A stretch of DNA of 64,000 nt from Acanthacorydalis orientalis (GCA_034766995.1 CM068314.1:33688208-33752207); one strand, 5' to 3'; shown: positions 13,285-25,226, counted from the stretch's first letter. The notes: generated by a model not told the origin, from the letters alone. Made by a program: numbers and translations.

Positions 13285-13640
13285 TTAACAAGATATTGAA
13301 CTTGTTTTCGCAAGCTCTAAAAATGGCATCGTTCGTATGGCCATTAATGTTTGCTGTTTTATTTTACGATCCTGAATTAATTTTATAGACTTGATTAACT
13401 CGATCATTATACAGGCTTATATATGCATATAATAAGAAATATATACATATGTATGAAAAGTATGTTGAGAGAAAGAAAAACGTGTGTATAAATAATTATT
13501 ACATTTCGCATAATCCAAACGCGAGATGTGATGGCTTGGACAGCTAGTATAAAAGTATATACTAAACGAGCTGTGCAAGTTCTTAGCAGCGTAAAAGTAA
13601 TGCAGTACATGTGAGCAGGTTACAATGCAGAATACATTAA
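13285..13640. other. Non-coding island with homeodomain-like motifs
   Basis: GGCCATTAATG, TTTTACGATCC and ATTTTATAGAC lie within about 70 bp (13339-13390), followed by a second complex block at 13530-13640 (CTAAACGAGCTGTGCAAG, AGCAGCGTAAAAG). TTAATG and TTTTACGA/TTTATAG resemble Hox-type sites. Function is inference; no frame is convincing. Confidence 0.3.
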
Positions 13641-13964
13641 CATTTTTTGAGTGCCGTATACCTACATTCCCGTGGTTTTTAGAAATATGCTAGCCTCACG
13701 TAGTATTTTTTTAATTCCTTTCCTTAGACATTACACGTAGAAAATGTGTATATGCATGTTGTTTTCACGATATTACATATACTTTAATGACTTGTGAGTG
13801 TAAAATACATTTTATTTCATGAAATTTTTTTAACAAATTTTTTTAGTACTTAAAATATTTTCAACCTTTATTCACAGATGTAATGCAAACTGTGTACATG
13901 TTTGAATACACTTCAAAAACATTTATTTACACTATGCTCCTATTTATATATTAGTTGGTAACTA

Positions 13965-13969
<5 letters not shown>

Positions 13970-14022
<53 letters not shown>
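13970..14022. repeat. (TA)n microsatellite
   Basis: Uninterrupted TA run of about 53 bp, then a C and a short TA remainder. Confidence 0.95.
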
Positions 14023-14025
<3 letters not shown>

Positions 14026-14904
14026 ATATATTTACATAGGAATTCTTAGAAAAATTGCATTTCTTAATATTATTTCTTATTAAAAATGAAATTAAACAAA
14101 ACATATAAACTTCTAGAACATTTATTTAACAAATGGATATTATAAATTTTTATAATTTTAATTTGAATAAAAAGAAGAAATTGTCATTTGTCTTTTAAGG
14201 AATTATAAGAAATAATTTCCTTATGAAATAAATTTAAATATAAATAACAGAAAAAAATCAGAAATTTAAACAGCGATCATAATCAATTACAATATATTAA
14301 CATTTATAATATAGATTACTTATATTTTCAATTTCACAGAATAATAAATTAAATTATTCGAGAATGCTAAAATGTCAGTCAGTATCAATTGTTAAATTTT
14401 TCATTGTCATAATATTTAATAACATATTTAAAGATATGATTAATTGATCAGTCTGAACGGTTTTAATATTATTTTGTGAGATGAGTTCTTTTTTTTTATT
14501 AGAATTCCTTTTTTGGAAAATGCAATCTTTTGTAGGTATGCAAGTACATAATAAATCATTTTGAAGAAATATCAGACAAACGTGTTTTTAAACAGAATAC
14601 TCAGCGAAAACAAAAACTAAGTTATTCAATAACGAAGTAACTCTAAGGTCATGTCTTTGAAGCCGTACAGTAAAACATAGATTGAGTTAGGGTGCTCACA
14701 TCTGCTCCCTTTGCAATACAAATATCTTCAAATATAAATGATATAATCAATACATTTTTATATATTTGAAAGTCTATTAATAGCTAATGTAATTGTTAAA
14801 AAATATATAAATGATAATACATATGTGTACTATTTATTTTTTTATCAGTGTGTTATTTCCTTTTAAGTAAATAATAATATTATGAAATGTACTGAACCAA
14901 ATAC

Positions 14905-15125
14905 GTGCATCTCTTTTTGAATATTATTGTCAGTTGAGTTTTATGGTACAGACTGCACTGCAACGTATTCACTGCTATAGAATCGCTGGGTTTCGAGTGT
15001 TGTTATTCATGTAATTGGCTGATTGGTTAGTATTCTGTTAGTCAGTTGCCTAAAGTGTTGATTTTGCCAAGCATTACAATTAGCGATTACATCCCCTTGT
15101 GGGTGTACTCTGTTTCACGTGTTTA
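14905..15125. other. Complex non-coding island, candidate regulatory element
   Basis: Dense non-repetitive sequence with AATTGGCTGATTGGTTAG (two CCAAT-box complements), TTGATTTTGCCAAGC and TTAGCGATTACATCCCC. No frame longer than a few dozen codons. A short related block with GTGCTCACATCTGCTCCC lies at about 14690. Among the better candidates for conserved non-coding sequence in the window. Confidence 0.35.
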
Positions 15126-15634
15126 TTTATTAACGTATATTGGATTGTTCGATTCAAATTTATATTTCCGAATTGAATAATAGCAGTTGTTAAATAAAAA
15201 AGAGTTTTGAATTAGAATTGATTTTAGTTAGAAATAAACGTTTTAACGTGTTTTAGATTCAAAAATAGGTTTTTTATTATTTTTATAAACTATTTTACTG
15301 TAAACTATGTTATTTTTTTTATTAATTAATAAAAAAGTCAGGAAGTAGATACATGCAGATTTTTTTAAAAAATAGTAATTAGTGCAATAAAAACAAAATA
15401 ATATTAAATGTATCTTATCTTTGATTAACAATTTAAATCTTTATTGAATTGGAAATATTTTGTATCAGTGATAACAATTTTTAATAGGTTTTATGTAGTA
15501 GTTTTTCTAAAAATAACGGACATAGAAAGTCGTCTAGATTTTAATATAAAATAAGATTTCATAAAAAATAAAGTTACCAAAAGATGAGAAAATTAAAATT
15601 TATTAGTAAATACAAGATTCTAGAATTTTGTACG

Positions 15635-15700
15635 GTTTGATAATAATTAAGGTGTTAAATTTTGATTGTTTGATAATAATTAAGGTGTTAAATTTTGATT
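15635..15700 (+). repeat. Perfect 33-bp tandem duplication
   Basis: The unit starting GTTTGATAATAATTAAGG and ending TTTTGATT occurs twice head to tail without a mismatch (15635-15667, 15668-15700), followed by GTTT of a third start. Perfect identity points to a recent slippage or repair event. Confidence 0.95.
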
Positions 15701-15771
15701 GTTTTTATTTTATTGTAAGATAGTTTTTAATTATATTTACGAAAAAAATATTAATAATTATAGTATTTCAA

Positions 15772-15852
15772 TTATACTGTGGCTAGATTATTTTTTATAC
15801 AGAAATTACTATCCTAAATTCCAAAAAAAATCGTTATTGAAATGTATAACAT
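15772..15852 (-). repeat. Dispersed hairpin-repeat family, partial copy (minus)
   Basis: ACTGTGGCTAGATTATTTTTT matches the tail of the copies at 34937-35080 and 56395-56560, and the rest fits loosely. It carries the family's distal (GTGGCTA) end; its head is unclear. Confidence 0.45.
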
Positions 15853-15921
15853 TTTTTCATCATTGTCCATTTTTGTAGCTCATGAATATTGTACAGAAGA
15901 TCTACAGATTTTACATGTTTA

Positions 15922-15985
15922 TGTTATAAAGTTGATGAGATCACCATTGAAATTTTCATACATTGTAAGAGTAAACAATAGAAAA
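15922..15985 (+). repeat. Dispersed hairpin-repeat family, partial copy (plus)
   Basis: GATGAGATCACCATTGAAAT followed by TTCATACATTGTAAG aligns by eye with the head of the copy at 55268-55410 (GATGGAATCTCCATTGAAAT then GTGCATAAGTTGTAA). Only the hairpin end is present. Confidence 0.45.
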
Positions 15986-16144
15986 TTTTAATAAAGAAAA
16001 TTTTATGGTATAAGGTTATGTACTAATTAGGAATAAATTTCACTTAATTATAAAATTGAATAAAAAAGATCCTTAACCGTAATCTTATGAGAGTGGGTAT
16101 GTTAATCATATTTTTATTTTAAAAACATTAAGTTGTTTACAAAT

Positions 16145-16208
<64 letters not shown>
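16145..16208. repeat. Compound (AC)n(AT)n microsatellite
   Basis: About seven AC units pass directly into about 25 AT units. Confidence 0.95.
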
Positions 16209-16211
<3 letters not shown>

Positions 16212-16400
16212 GATAATGTTATGCATTTTATTATGGATTGATCTTCTGTATAAAAAAATATTTATAAATATTTTTTCAAATAAAATATCATTATGTAGAT
16301 GAGAAACATCATAAAGGAATCATATTATTTGTTAAATGTAATGATTATTTCAAATTAATAAAGTATTATTATTTTATAGCAAACATATTAATTATTTTAG

Positions 16401-16760
16401 ATTCACTTTTGTGCGCCAATCTTGGCCGTTTTTGGTTTAGTTCTTCTTTCAAACTGTCGAATAATATTGCATAATAGGTTCCTGTTATCGTTTTTCCCTT
16501 CGTTAAGTAGTCGATTATTCATTGATGATTCCATGGGAATTCTAAAAAACTATGCCCATCACCTTCCCAAGTGACAAAACGATCTTCGCGTTCTTCGGTG
16601 CACTTTCATTATCGTTGTCCACTGCTTTGATTGCTGCTTCGACCCAGCTGTGTAGAGGTGGATCCATGTTTCATCCTCGGTAGAGAATCAACGCAAAAAG
16701 GCCTGATCGTTTTTTTTTCATTTTATAGAAACTGCTACAATGCTCACTTCAAACATCTGT
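16401..16760 (-). pseudogene. mariner transposase catalytic-domain pseudogene
   Basis: In order on the minus strand: FLR-FSTEDETWIHLY with the first catalytic aspartate (codon complement at 16672-16674), TAGSKQQSKQW, a frameshifted middle, then VMGIVF-stop-NSHGII, where the family has WDSHGII. The second catalytic D is therefore N and the W before it a stop. After another frameshift comes DYLTKGKTITGTYYAIL and LKEELNQKRPRLAHK. The last part, which would hold the third D (HQDNAP), is absent. Internal stops, frameshifts and the lost acid make it dead. Confidence 0.82.
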
Positions 16761-16895
16761 AAAACGTGAACCATGCGTCGTTTCTGGTTGAAATGTTACC
16801 TATGCTTGTTTGAAAAGTGACATTTGATAGCCGTGGTGTTAGCAAATGGATGGTGGCGCTATCTCATAGATATTTACCAAACATTTCAAACGACC
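16401..16895 (-). mobile_element. mariner remnant with transposase catalytic-core fragment
   Basis: Minus-strand sequence carries recognisable mariner transposase between about 16401 and 16760. From 16760 to the (TA)n array at 16897 lies sequence that could be the element's 5' leader, ending GGGTCGTTTGAAATGTTTGG (minus strand) against the array. The part between leader and core is missing, so the element is internally deleted as well as truncated before the third catalytic aspartate. It differs from the irritans-type copies (motif ETWIHLYT-SKQQSKQW) and so belongs to another mariner lineage. Confidence 0.75.
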
Positions 16896-16896
16896 C

Positions 16897-16991
<95 letters not shown>

Positions 16992-17004
16992 CATACATAC
17001 ACAT
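16897..17004. repeat. (TA)n microsatellite with (TACA)n ends
   Basis: TA blocks separated by TACATACA steps and ending in ACATACATACATAC; about 108 bp, abutting the mariner remnant. Confidence 0.93.
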
Positions 17005-17458
17005 AGCGTATATGTGTGTGATTAAAAAAACATTAAAGAACTGTTATAAAATATTATTATTTTTTAGAAACTTACGATATTTTTTTTGGCTTGGTCATTT
17101 CAATCTGAAAATTACAAGAGAGAAAGTTAATTCAATGCAGATATAATTTCACACGAAACAATTTTTATATTTACTTTAAAACAAAATTCCAAACATACAT
17201 AAATACTACATCTTATGTATTTATTGAAATACGTTGGCGTATTTACATACAAAACGATCTAAATCGAATAAGTGTGGGCTATTTTTCATGTAAAAGAATA
17301 AATATTGATATTCTTTCACGGTGAAACTGACCGAAAAAAGTAATCGCATGTTCGTTTCTTTTCAAGAAATAAATGTACATATCTATATAGTTTATCTTTT
17401 TCAATATATGTATATATATACATGCATACATATTCTTTTTGACAGTTGTTTACAATAA

Positions 17459-17468
17459 TATATATATA

Positions 17469-17512
<44 letters not shown>
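17459..17512. repeat. (TA)n microsatellite
   Basis: TA run with one phase shift (TATTATAT) near 17473. Confidence 0.93.
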
Positions 17513-17518
<6 letters not shown>

Positions 17519-17879
17519 TACAATACACGCATGTATTTCTATTGTACTATAAGTTGTGTTAAATAGTTGGTTATAAGGCAAAAACATACATATTTATTAT
17601 ATTATCTAGATCATTTTAAGAAAAGAGTTGAATGTATTTAATGAAATGATAAATCAGTTGTGCGTAGACCGTAACGTTGTACATACATTGATATTAATAC
17701 AAAGCATGCAAGAGTTTTCAAAATACAACGCTTTGCATATTTATCTGTGATTTTTAAAATAGTTATCACATTGTGTACAATGATTTTCATTGTATTTTCA
17801 AATAAACAAAACTGTGCATAATAATTCTATTTAGCTTCGTATGGTATTTTAATAAGTCTTTTATTAATTAAATAGAGAA

Positions 17880-18085
17880 AGGGAAATAGACAACAATGCA
17901 TGTATGCGAGTTTCGTATTATATTATTGCCAGTGGGAGTTCGTATGTCACTTTTGATTCTGTTTGTCGTCATGTCAATGTGTGTAAAGCAATCGAGGCAT
18001 ACTTAATAGAACTGCAGAGTGAATATAGTGCTTGTACTTGGTTTTATTCTGATATCCACTGTTTGTTCTGAATATTTCAGTAAAT
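17880..18085. other. Complex non-coding island, candidate regulatory element
   Basis: Non-repetitive block with GCCAGTGGGAGTTCGTATG, GTTTGTCGTCATGTCAATG and AAAGCAATCGAGGC. All frames are stopped. It looks like a conserved non-coding element by texture alone. Confidence 0.35.
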
Positions 18086-18102
18086 GTAATAGTGGATATA
18101 TT

Positions 18103-18114
<12 letters not shown>

Positions 18115-18154
<40 letters not shown>
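18115..18154. repeat. (TA)n microsatellite
   Basis: TA run of about 40 bp preceded by (CATA)3. Confidence 0.93.
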
Positions 18155-18158
<4 letters not shown>

Positions 18159-18539
18159 TGCTTCGTAAAGTTGTCTAGTTTGTTCTAGAGATGAAAGTTA
18201 TATAGATTTGTGATTGTGAATAAATATTTATACATATCACATGCAATTACATATATATATTATGCGTTTGTACTTAGAAATACTTTTATACTATTTAATT
18301 ATATTATATAAAGTATACTTATATACGTAATAAAATAGAAAAAAAATATTATTATATGAAATTTATTTTTTCTATTGAGATTATTTATTATTTTATAAAC
18401 TAGTATATAGCTCGTCAAAATTGAAGGGAAAATAAAAAAAAAAACATGCAAAGATAAAACTGTTTATTGGTTTTTACAAAATATAATATATTTAAACATA
18501 TAAAATATCTAAGAATGAAACTTAATGAATTAAACTTGA

Positions 18540-18645
18540 AACCTATCCGTTGTGAAACTTTCCTTATACACCGCATTCGCTAGATTGTGGTAAATGGTCA
18601 CGTTGACGACAAAGTGACGAGTAATGTGGAAAAATATAGCAATGT
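18540..18645. other. Small CpG-bearing non-coding island
   Basis: Contains ACCGCATTCGCTAGATTG and TCACGTTGACGACAAAGTGA. No gene signal. Confidence 0.25.
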
Positions 18646-18804
18646 TCTGTTTCGAAAGTATTATGATTTTTCGAACCATGGTTTAAAAATCTGTTCTAAG
18701 AATCTAAATAAATAAAAAAAATCATCTCACCTCACTTCATTACAGCCTGGTTTGGTAATTTAAAAAAAATGTATGAAAAATGGTTGTATTGTTTACAAAT
18801 ACAT

Positions 18805-18807
<3 letters not shown>

Positions 18808-18846
<39 letters not shown>
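18808..18846. repeat. (TA)n microsatellite
   Basis: TA run of about 39 bp followed by (GTAT)3. Confidence 0.93.
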
Positions 18847-18857
<11 letters not shown>

Positions 18858-18989
18858 AACCACATGTTGAAATTATATAAACAATAAAAGATTAAACATA
18901 AAAATAATTTGCATCTGTACATGTATATAAATAACGATACACTTCATAAAACATGAAACATTTAAATCTTTGATAGTAAAGCTAAAATT

Positions 18990-19145
18990 ACAGTATCATA
19001 GGTGCCGCCTTGGGTGCTGGCTTTTAATCATTGTTCTCAATGATCGTTTCACGCTTCGAGTAGTTTTTAATCAACGCCAAGATGAATGACGCCACATTGG
19101 AGATGACACCATCTTTTGCAAATAATGTCTGTGATGTAATGTTTA
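18990..19145. other. Non-coding island with a perfect short hairpin
   Basis: ATCATTG-TTCT-CAATGAT at 19027-19044 is a 7-bp perfect stem. Around it lie GGTGCCGCCTTGGGTGCTGG and ATGACGCCACATTGGAG, unusually G+C-rich here. Could be regulatory or a small structured RNA; neither is shown. Confidence 0.3.
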
Positions 19146-19399
19146 TAGGCTGCTCATTCAAAAAAAAAAGAAATGTATACAAAGATGTATATGTTCAATG
19201 CATCAATTATACAATTTAACATTTGTATCTGTATGAATAAAAAGACATGAACACAATTGTTTAGCAATTGAAATGTCATGCCTTGTATGCTGATATAATT
19301 TAAATATTTCTTTGAACTCATTATTTCACAAAAGATTATGTAAAACAAACATAAATAAATGAATTATTATTATACATTATTGTAATATTAAGTAACATA

Positions 19400-19402
<3 letters not shown>

Positions 19403-19450
<48 letters not shown>
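19403..19450. repeat. (TA)n microsatellite
   Basis: Uninterrupted TA run of about 48 bp. Confidence 0.95.
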
Positions 19451-19453
<3 letters not shown>

Positions 19454-19807
19454 ATAGTTATTGTAAATTTATTAGACATTTTAAATATTAAAAATATATT
19501 AGGATGAAAGATTTATTATATATTACATTACAAAAGAATATTTTAATGTATATATTTTACTATTTTTATTTCTGTGTTCTGAAACGTTTTTATGTATGTA
19601 ATTTACTTATTTTGGGAACAATATTCTTATAATATATATTTACTAAGACATTGTTATTTTAGTAAAAGTAATCAAACCATTGAAGTTTTTTCTTAAGAAC
19701 AGAACTAATTTATCAATGAAAGGAGATTCCATTGAAAAAACTTCGAATTATTTCTTATAAAAAATATTATTAATATATTAATAAATGTTTTGAAATTACA
19801 GGAGCTA

Positions 19808-20372
19808 TTAAGTTGGTAGAAAAATAATTGCGGTTTATCCGTTGTCGTGCGGTTTCATTCGTCCAGCTTTTTTGATTTTCCTAGCTGTTTTAAGTGATCC
19901 AGCACTGTTGGATGACTAACTAACTTTTATGCAAGCTCGAATTGTTGTGTGTGGTACTGGTTCAAATAATACCTTCAGTTGGTTGTTTTGAACTGAAGAA
20001 GGATGCCCACGACCTTCTTCATTTTTAAGACTCTAGTCCTTGGTATGAAATATTTGGAAACACCATCGTACGTTCCTTAACTGTATACACACCAGCAGCA
20101 TCGTTTAGTTAACGAGCAATTTCTACTGCTTTACCACCTGTTTTGAACTCATACAAAAATGTACTGTTATTTACTTCTTTTCCGTCTTTAATTCAATAGC
20201 TCAATTGGAAGTAAAATTAATAATAAAACGAAAGTATGTTACCAAAATTCAGACGGAACAATGCGCTTTAGAATGATATTAACATGAACATGATGAAATG
20301 CCACTTTCATTAAAAAAAATTAAAGTTAGAATTCAGAAAACAAAAACCATAATTATTTTCCTACCAACCTAA
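19808..20372 (-). mobile_element. Non-autonomous mariner (irritans-type) copy 3, both ends present
   Basis: This 565-bp copy begins TTAAGTTGGTAGAAAAATAA and ends ATTATTTTCCTACCAACCTAA, with TA target duplications at 19806-19807 and 20373-20374. Minus-strand coding remnants (FHTKD-SLKNEEGRGHPSSVQ, NNQLKVL, then HLKQLGKSKKLDE) match the irritans N-terminus and run a few residues further than copy 1, to the W-V-P-H-E-L region, before joining the inverted repeat. Several frameshifts and stops. Size and architecture equal copy 1, so both belong to one deletion-derivative subfamily. Confidence 0.87.
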
Positions 20373-20502
20373 TAATAACAAATAGATATCAATATTAAAT
20401 AGAAATATACAAACATAAATATTCACTTTACTAATAATTGATTTGAGTAAATATTGTCATTTTCAAAAAAGGAAATAAAAATACAATACAAAAAGTGTAT
20501 AA

Positions 20503-20506
<4 letters not shown>

Positions 20507-20567
<61 letters not shown>
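20507..20567. repeat. (TA)n microsatellite
   Basis: TA run of about 61 bp. Confidence 0.95.
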
Positions 20568-20568
<1 letters not shown>

Positions 20569-20683
20569 GTATGAATAAATGAGGGTGCAGTTGGGAATTT
20601 CAAAAAATAACAATGTAAAATGGACGTTGATAGGAATAAATAGAGAATTCATAAAAGAATGAATCGATAAATTCTACTACTCT

Positions 20684-20692
<9 letters not shown>

Positions 20693-20742
<50 letters not shown>
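20693..20742. repeat. (TA)n microsatellite
   Basis: TA run of about 50 bp preceded by CATACATA. Confidence 0.95.
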
Positions 20743-20746
<4 letters not shown>

Positions 20747-20864
20747 GTACAGAAATAATTAATAGTTTAATAAATAAACCTTAAAAAATCGCGACAAAAC
20801 ATTGATATAAAATTAAAAAAAGTATTCCAGGAACTTTGTGTAAAAAGAAAGAATTAAATGCGAC

Positions 20865-21150
20865 CTTCCGTGTAATTTATAATATAAAATAATTTGTGGG
20901 AGTCTAATGAAAATATTTACATTAGATCTGTTGTACAATATGCAAGGAATGTAGTGTTGTAATGTACGCATCAGAATTAAAATCCAAATCGACATCTCCC
21001 ATGTCACAAAAACTCTTCCCTCATATTCCACCCTCGCATCCGGCGACAGTGGATCGAAACGGGTTACAAATTCCATTATATACAGAATCAAAATAACACC
21101 GCATGAGTCATTCGTATTATGGCATTGCATTTTCTGTGTTATGGTTGCCT
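20865..21150. other. CpG-bearing island overlapping an unconvincing minus-strand frame
   Basis: The segment around 20990-21070 (TCGCATCCGGCGACAGTGG) is among the more G+C-rich in the window. A minus-strand frame reads through it (EFVTRFDPLSPDARVEYEG and onward), but its start lies in a TA repeat and I recognise no domain. Either a candidate regulatory island or a possible uncharacterised exon; I favour non-coding. Confidence 0.3.
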
Positions 21151-21161
21151 GAACAAATTTA

Positions 21162-21198
<37 letters not shown>

Positions 21199-21239
21199 TT
21201 TTCAATAAAGGAATTAAAATAATGTACAATTTTACAAAA

Positions 21240-22054
21240 ATTAATCCTTACTAAGATGGTTAGAATTGTCAAATAAAAGAAAAAAATAAGGTAATTTATA
21301 ATGCATTATAGTTTTAAATTTATTTATTTTTAATATATTGTTATAATATTTATTATTGTACTGTCTATATGAAACAATGAGTATATTATAACGAACTCCT
21401 TAATATAACAAGCTTCATGGCCCAATAGTTAACTGAAATTAATTCATAGAATATAAGTTTTTTCGAGCCTTCATGTTAATTAAAGTTTATATAATAATAT
21501 TTTTTTAAATAATAAAAATAATAACATTTTTTTATATAAAAATTATTAGCTAGATGCAATTAGCGAGAAAATAATTGCTAGAACCTATTAAAAAAATATT
21601 ATAACGTTTCTATATTAATTATTGAAATTAAATTGTTGATAAAAAATAATCAGTAAGTTATTATTACAATGGAATTAAGTTATTTACTTGATAACTCTTA
21701 GGACAGCTTTTTTTAATGGAATATTAAACTGTTTTTGTTTATTCTTCTCTTTAAAAATTAAAGAGCAATATTTTTAATCAAAGCATAACATTTTTATCTT
21801 TACGATTAGAGTATATACAATAGTTAAAATATGTTTTTAAAAATTATAAGTTTTATAAATTGACAAAAATATAGAGTATTATCCATGTAGTTGCTTATAT
21901 TTGTCAAATGAGTTACATATAATTTTAGTGCCAAAGTTATATTACGGTAAATTATAATGCAGATTCAATGTGCTCATTGTTAATCAACATTATTGATATT
22001 ATGCACTGTTATTTTAATTCAGCAGTATACCTTTATTTTTAAACGGAAGAGGTT

Positions 22055-22060
<6 letters not shown>
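21240..22060. other. A+T-rich DNA, no gene recognised
   Basis: Plain A+T-rich sequence without repeats, islands or credible frames. Confidence 0.5.
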
Positions 22061-22087
<27 letters not shown>

Positions 22088-22139
22088 ATACATAATTTTT
22101 TTCTATGCGTTTTATGATATAAATTAAATTAAATCTCCA

Positions 22140-22430
22140 TCAAATTGACGGCAGCCAGACATCAGTTTATATATGGTCTGTCCCATATGGTCTAAGTGAA
22201 CAATAATGGAAATATATATTTATTTGCTAGAAATCCCATTTGATCTAAGAGTGCATAAATGCATTCGTTAGTAGATAAAGGGTTAATGGGTTCTGGGGTT
22301 GATGTGTCCAGTATTTTGATGTATGATATTGATGCGGTCTTACGATTAAACAGTGGTTGTACATTTATCAAAAAAAATTTTTTCAACGCAATTGTTCCAA
22401 TATACATCAGTCAAATGTCAAAATTATCGG
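22140..22430. other. Unassigned segment open on both strands
   Basis: Frames of about 70 codons exist on both strands here (minus 22192-22407; plus from 22259), and complexity is slightly higher (GTCTGTCCCATATGGTC). No recognisable domain, splice junctions or start context, so it is not called as a gene. Confidence 0.25.

Positions 22431-22433
<3 letters not shown>

Positions 22434-22498
<65 letters not shown>
22434..22498. repeat. (TA)n microsatellite
   Basis: TA run of about 65 bp with one TG step. Confidence 0.94.
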
Positions 22499-22499
<1 letters not shown>

Positions 22500-22859
22500 T
22501 ATTGTATGTGTATGCACTATTGTGAGTAATGACAATATTTTAATATGTATAGATAAATCATATTTTTTTGTTAAATGCGTTTGTTATCTGCGTTAGAATA
22601 AAATTTGAATATATTTTAAAAGTATGTAGAAATCAAAAATAAATATATTAGTATTCAAAACTATTTTGCAGCTACTGAAATATTCGAAATAAAATCTGTA
22701 TATATACATACATATTAATGGAACAAGAAAATATATTCATAATCTATATAAGTAATTTAAATAATAACAGAAATTTATATGATTAAACTTGTTTTTTCAC
22801 AGATGCGATTTTGATTACACACACAAATATACTTACACATGAATAAATTTACACCACAC

Positions 22860-22871
<12 letters not shown>

Positions 22872-22914
<43 letters not shown>
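22872..22914. repeat. (TA)n microsatellite
   Basis: TA run of about 43 bp, preceded by TATGTATATG. Confidence 0.94.
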
Positions 22915-22921
<7 letters not shown>

Positions 22922-23894
22922 CAATTATGAATAAATGGTATTGCTTAATGTCACGCATAGACTTTAAGAAATAGCTAGTCTTTCTGATAAAAATTAATCA
23001 TTTTGAAAGGTCATGTTCCTATATTGAAGTTTTTTCTTTTTTTTTAAAAAAAATTAACCATATTTAGTATAGTTATATTAAATCTATACGAATAAATATA
23101 TAAAAATATAATTATCTCACGTACATACGCTTTTTGCTTCTAATATTTAGACCTACTCGTAGAATAGTACCATATTTCGAATTGTAAAAAATTTTATAGA
23201 TGTGTATATATATATATATATATAAATTTAAAAAACAATAATTGAATAATACTTTTATAGTTATAAACAGAATATATTTTTATATAATAGTTTTTCGAAT
23301 TTTTCTTCCATTTGTGCACAAACAATTATTTTGATATTTTTGAAAGGTTAATATATATATATATATATTCTTGATATACTTTAATATACATTTATCTTGA
23401 CATTAAAGGCGTAAGTACAATATATTGCTGTTTCAGTTATGAATAAATGTAACATGAAAAATAATAAATTATTATAAAAATAAACAAACTTTTGACAAGT
23501 AAAAAAGTCATCAAAATCTTTAACAGAAAAATATTAGAAATATACGAAAATAGAAAAATATTAATTTCATATTGATTGTACATATTTAAGTATAGCATTA
23601 CAATTTAAATGTTTGCGCATAAAATTTTATTCAAGAAATTATTATTAGAAGTTTATAAGAAATGCATTCCCGAAATTGTTATCATTTTTATGTTATTTTT
23701 ATAAAAATAAAATAATTCACCTTTCATTCAAATGATTCGGTTATTGTACATTCTATCTAATGTATAATTGATAATGAAAAATATGATTGGAATGATATAT
23801 GGATATCAAATTGATCGGATAATTGATTAAATTATTTATGGATACTATTCATCCGATTAATTTCTTTTGTATTGATGTATATCATTTTGTTATT

Positions 23895-24620
23895 ATTCTG
23901 ATACGAGTCGGAGGTGTTCACCATATAACAAAACTTCAATAATATCAAAAACCCCGCCCGTTTATTCAAAGCATGCGTTCAGATTTGGATGTGAAAGTAT
24001 GCATACCGCGTAGACATTTTCCAATTAGTCGTTACATTCAATTGAACTATTGAATATCACTTTATTGGACGTGGCTAACAACAATGTTATTTGTTTTACA
24101 TTCTAACAATATAATAGAGTTCTTTAGCGATGACCCGCCTCTTATTCAGCAACCTTTGACCTGACAATATGCTTTACCGTGTCCTGCAGACATGTCCGCC
24201 TACTGCGCTAAGGCCTACCAAACTGATTCTTCAGCATGTTCATCTAAAACAATATGAAACATCCCAATGGACGATCGTAGGATGTGCAGCTAACTAATAG
24301 AAAAAATGTAAAATATGATCGGTGTATTTCGAATGTTTATTTGAAACGAAACTGGAGGGATACACATAAATGTTTCCTATACTATCGCGTAAGATTATCT
24401 CTCTTTATGGTAATCGTCGATGGAACTTTGTTTGGTGGGTTGAAAAGCAATTCAGATGTGTTACGATAGCCATATGACGATTATCTGAATCGCGACGCGT
24501 GGTACTCGAAGTATTGAGTTTCTATCTATCGGATTATCTCTTCACAAACGTCAACATATTTATGTGACAGATACTGACCCTCGCGATTCAATTCGTGTTA
24601 TATTCAAGGTTTAACATAAT
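23895..24620. other. Largest high-complexity non-coding island
   Basis: More than 700 bp with less A+T bias, including AAAACCCCGCCCGTTTATTC, GATGACCCGCCTCTTATTC, CATGTCCGCCTACTGCGC and TCGCGACGCGTGG-like strings. An open frame at 24284-24469 shows no domain. A compact CpG-containing block of this size could be a distal promoter with an untranslated exon or an enhancer cluster. It could also be a decayed unique gene; the sequence alone cannot decide. Confidence 0.35.
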
Positions 24621-24677
24621 CTCTCTAGTGTTAGATCTATAATTTATTATATATGTTATATTAGATACACTTTTAAA

Positions 24678-24682
<5 letters not shown>

Positions 24683-24730
<48 letters not shown>
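24683..24730. repeat. (TA)n microsatellite
   Basis: TA run of about 48 bp. Confidence 0.95.
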
Positions 24731-24732
<2 letters not shown>

Positions 24733-24824
24733 GTCTATATATTATGTCATAAATAATAATTACATCAGGTGGATGTTATTGAATATGTTTAACATGGATT
24801 AGTTTTCGTATAATTAACACATAC

Positions 24825-24862
<38 letters not shown>

Positions 24863-25133
24863 GTATGTACAATGCAAAATGAGTTTAATAAAGTTCTAAA
24901 TTGTGAAATAAACAATTTGTAGCAAAAATTCGTACAAATCATGAAAGGTACATTCCCTATTCTAGACATAGGAACTTTACAAAACAAACATACTGTAAAC
25001 TCTTTACAATATTAAAAATTATCTTTAAAAAAAAGGAATTTAATGTATCCCAAGTAATATAAATTACTGTATTGGGACTAGTAATACAAATATTAAAATG
25101 TCAGGGATTTTTAATTGAATACCAGCGACTGTA

Positions 25134-25134
<1 letters not shown>

Positions 25135-25220
<86 letters not shown>
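25135..25220. repeat. Longest uninterrupted (TA)n microsatellite
   Basis: About 86 bp of perfect TA alternation, the longest pure tract here. Such tracts are self-complementary and can extrude cruciforms. Confidence 0.96.

Positions 25221-25226
<6 letters not shown>

Noticed and set aside
20813..21229. 138-codon minus-strand frame
   Set aside because: Starts inside a TA array, no recognised domain; the central island is better treated as unassigned.
24284..24469. 61-codon plus-strand frame in the 24-kb island
   Set aside because: No domain, weak start context and no splice junctions.
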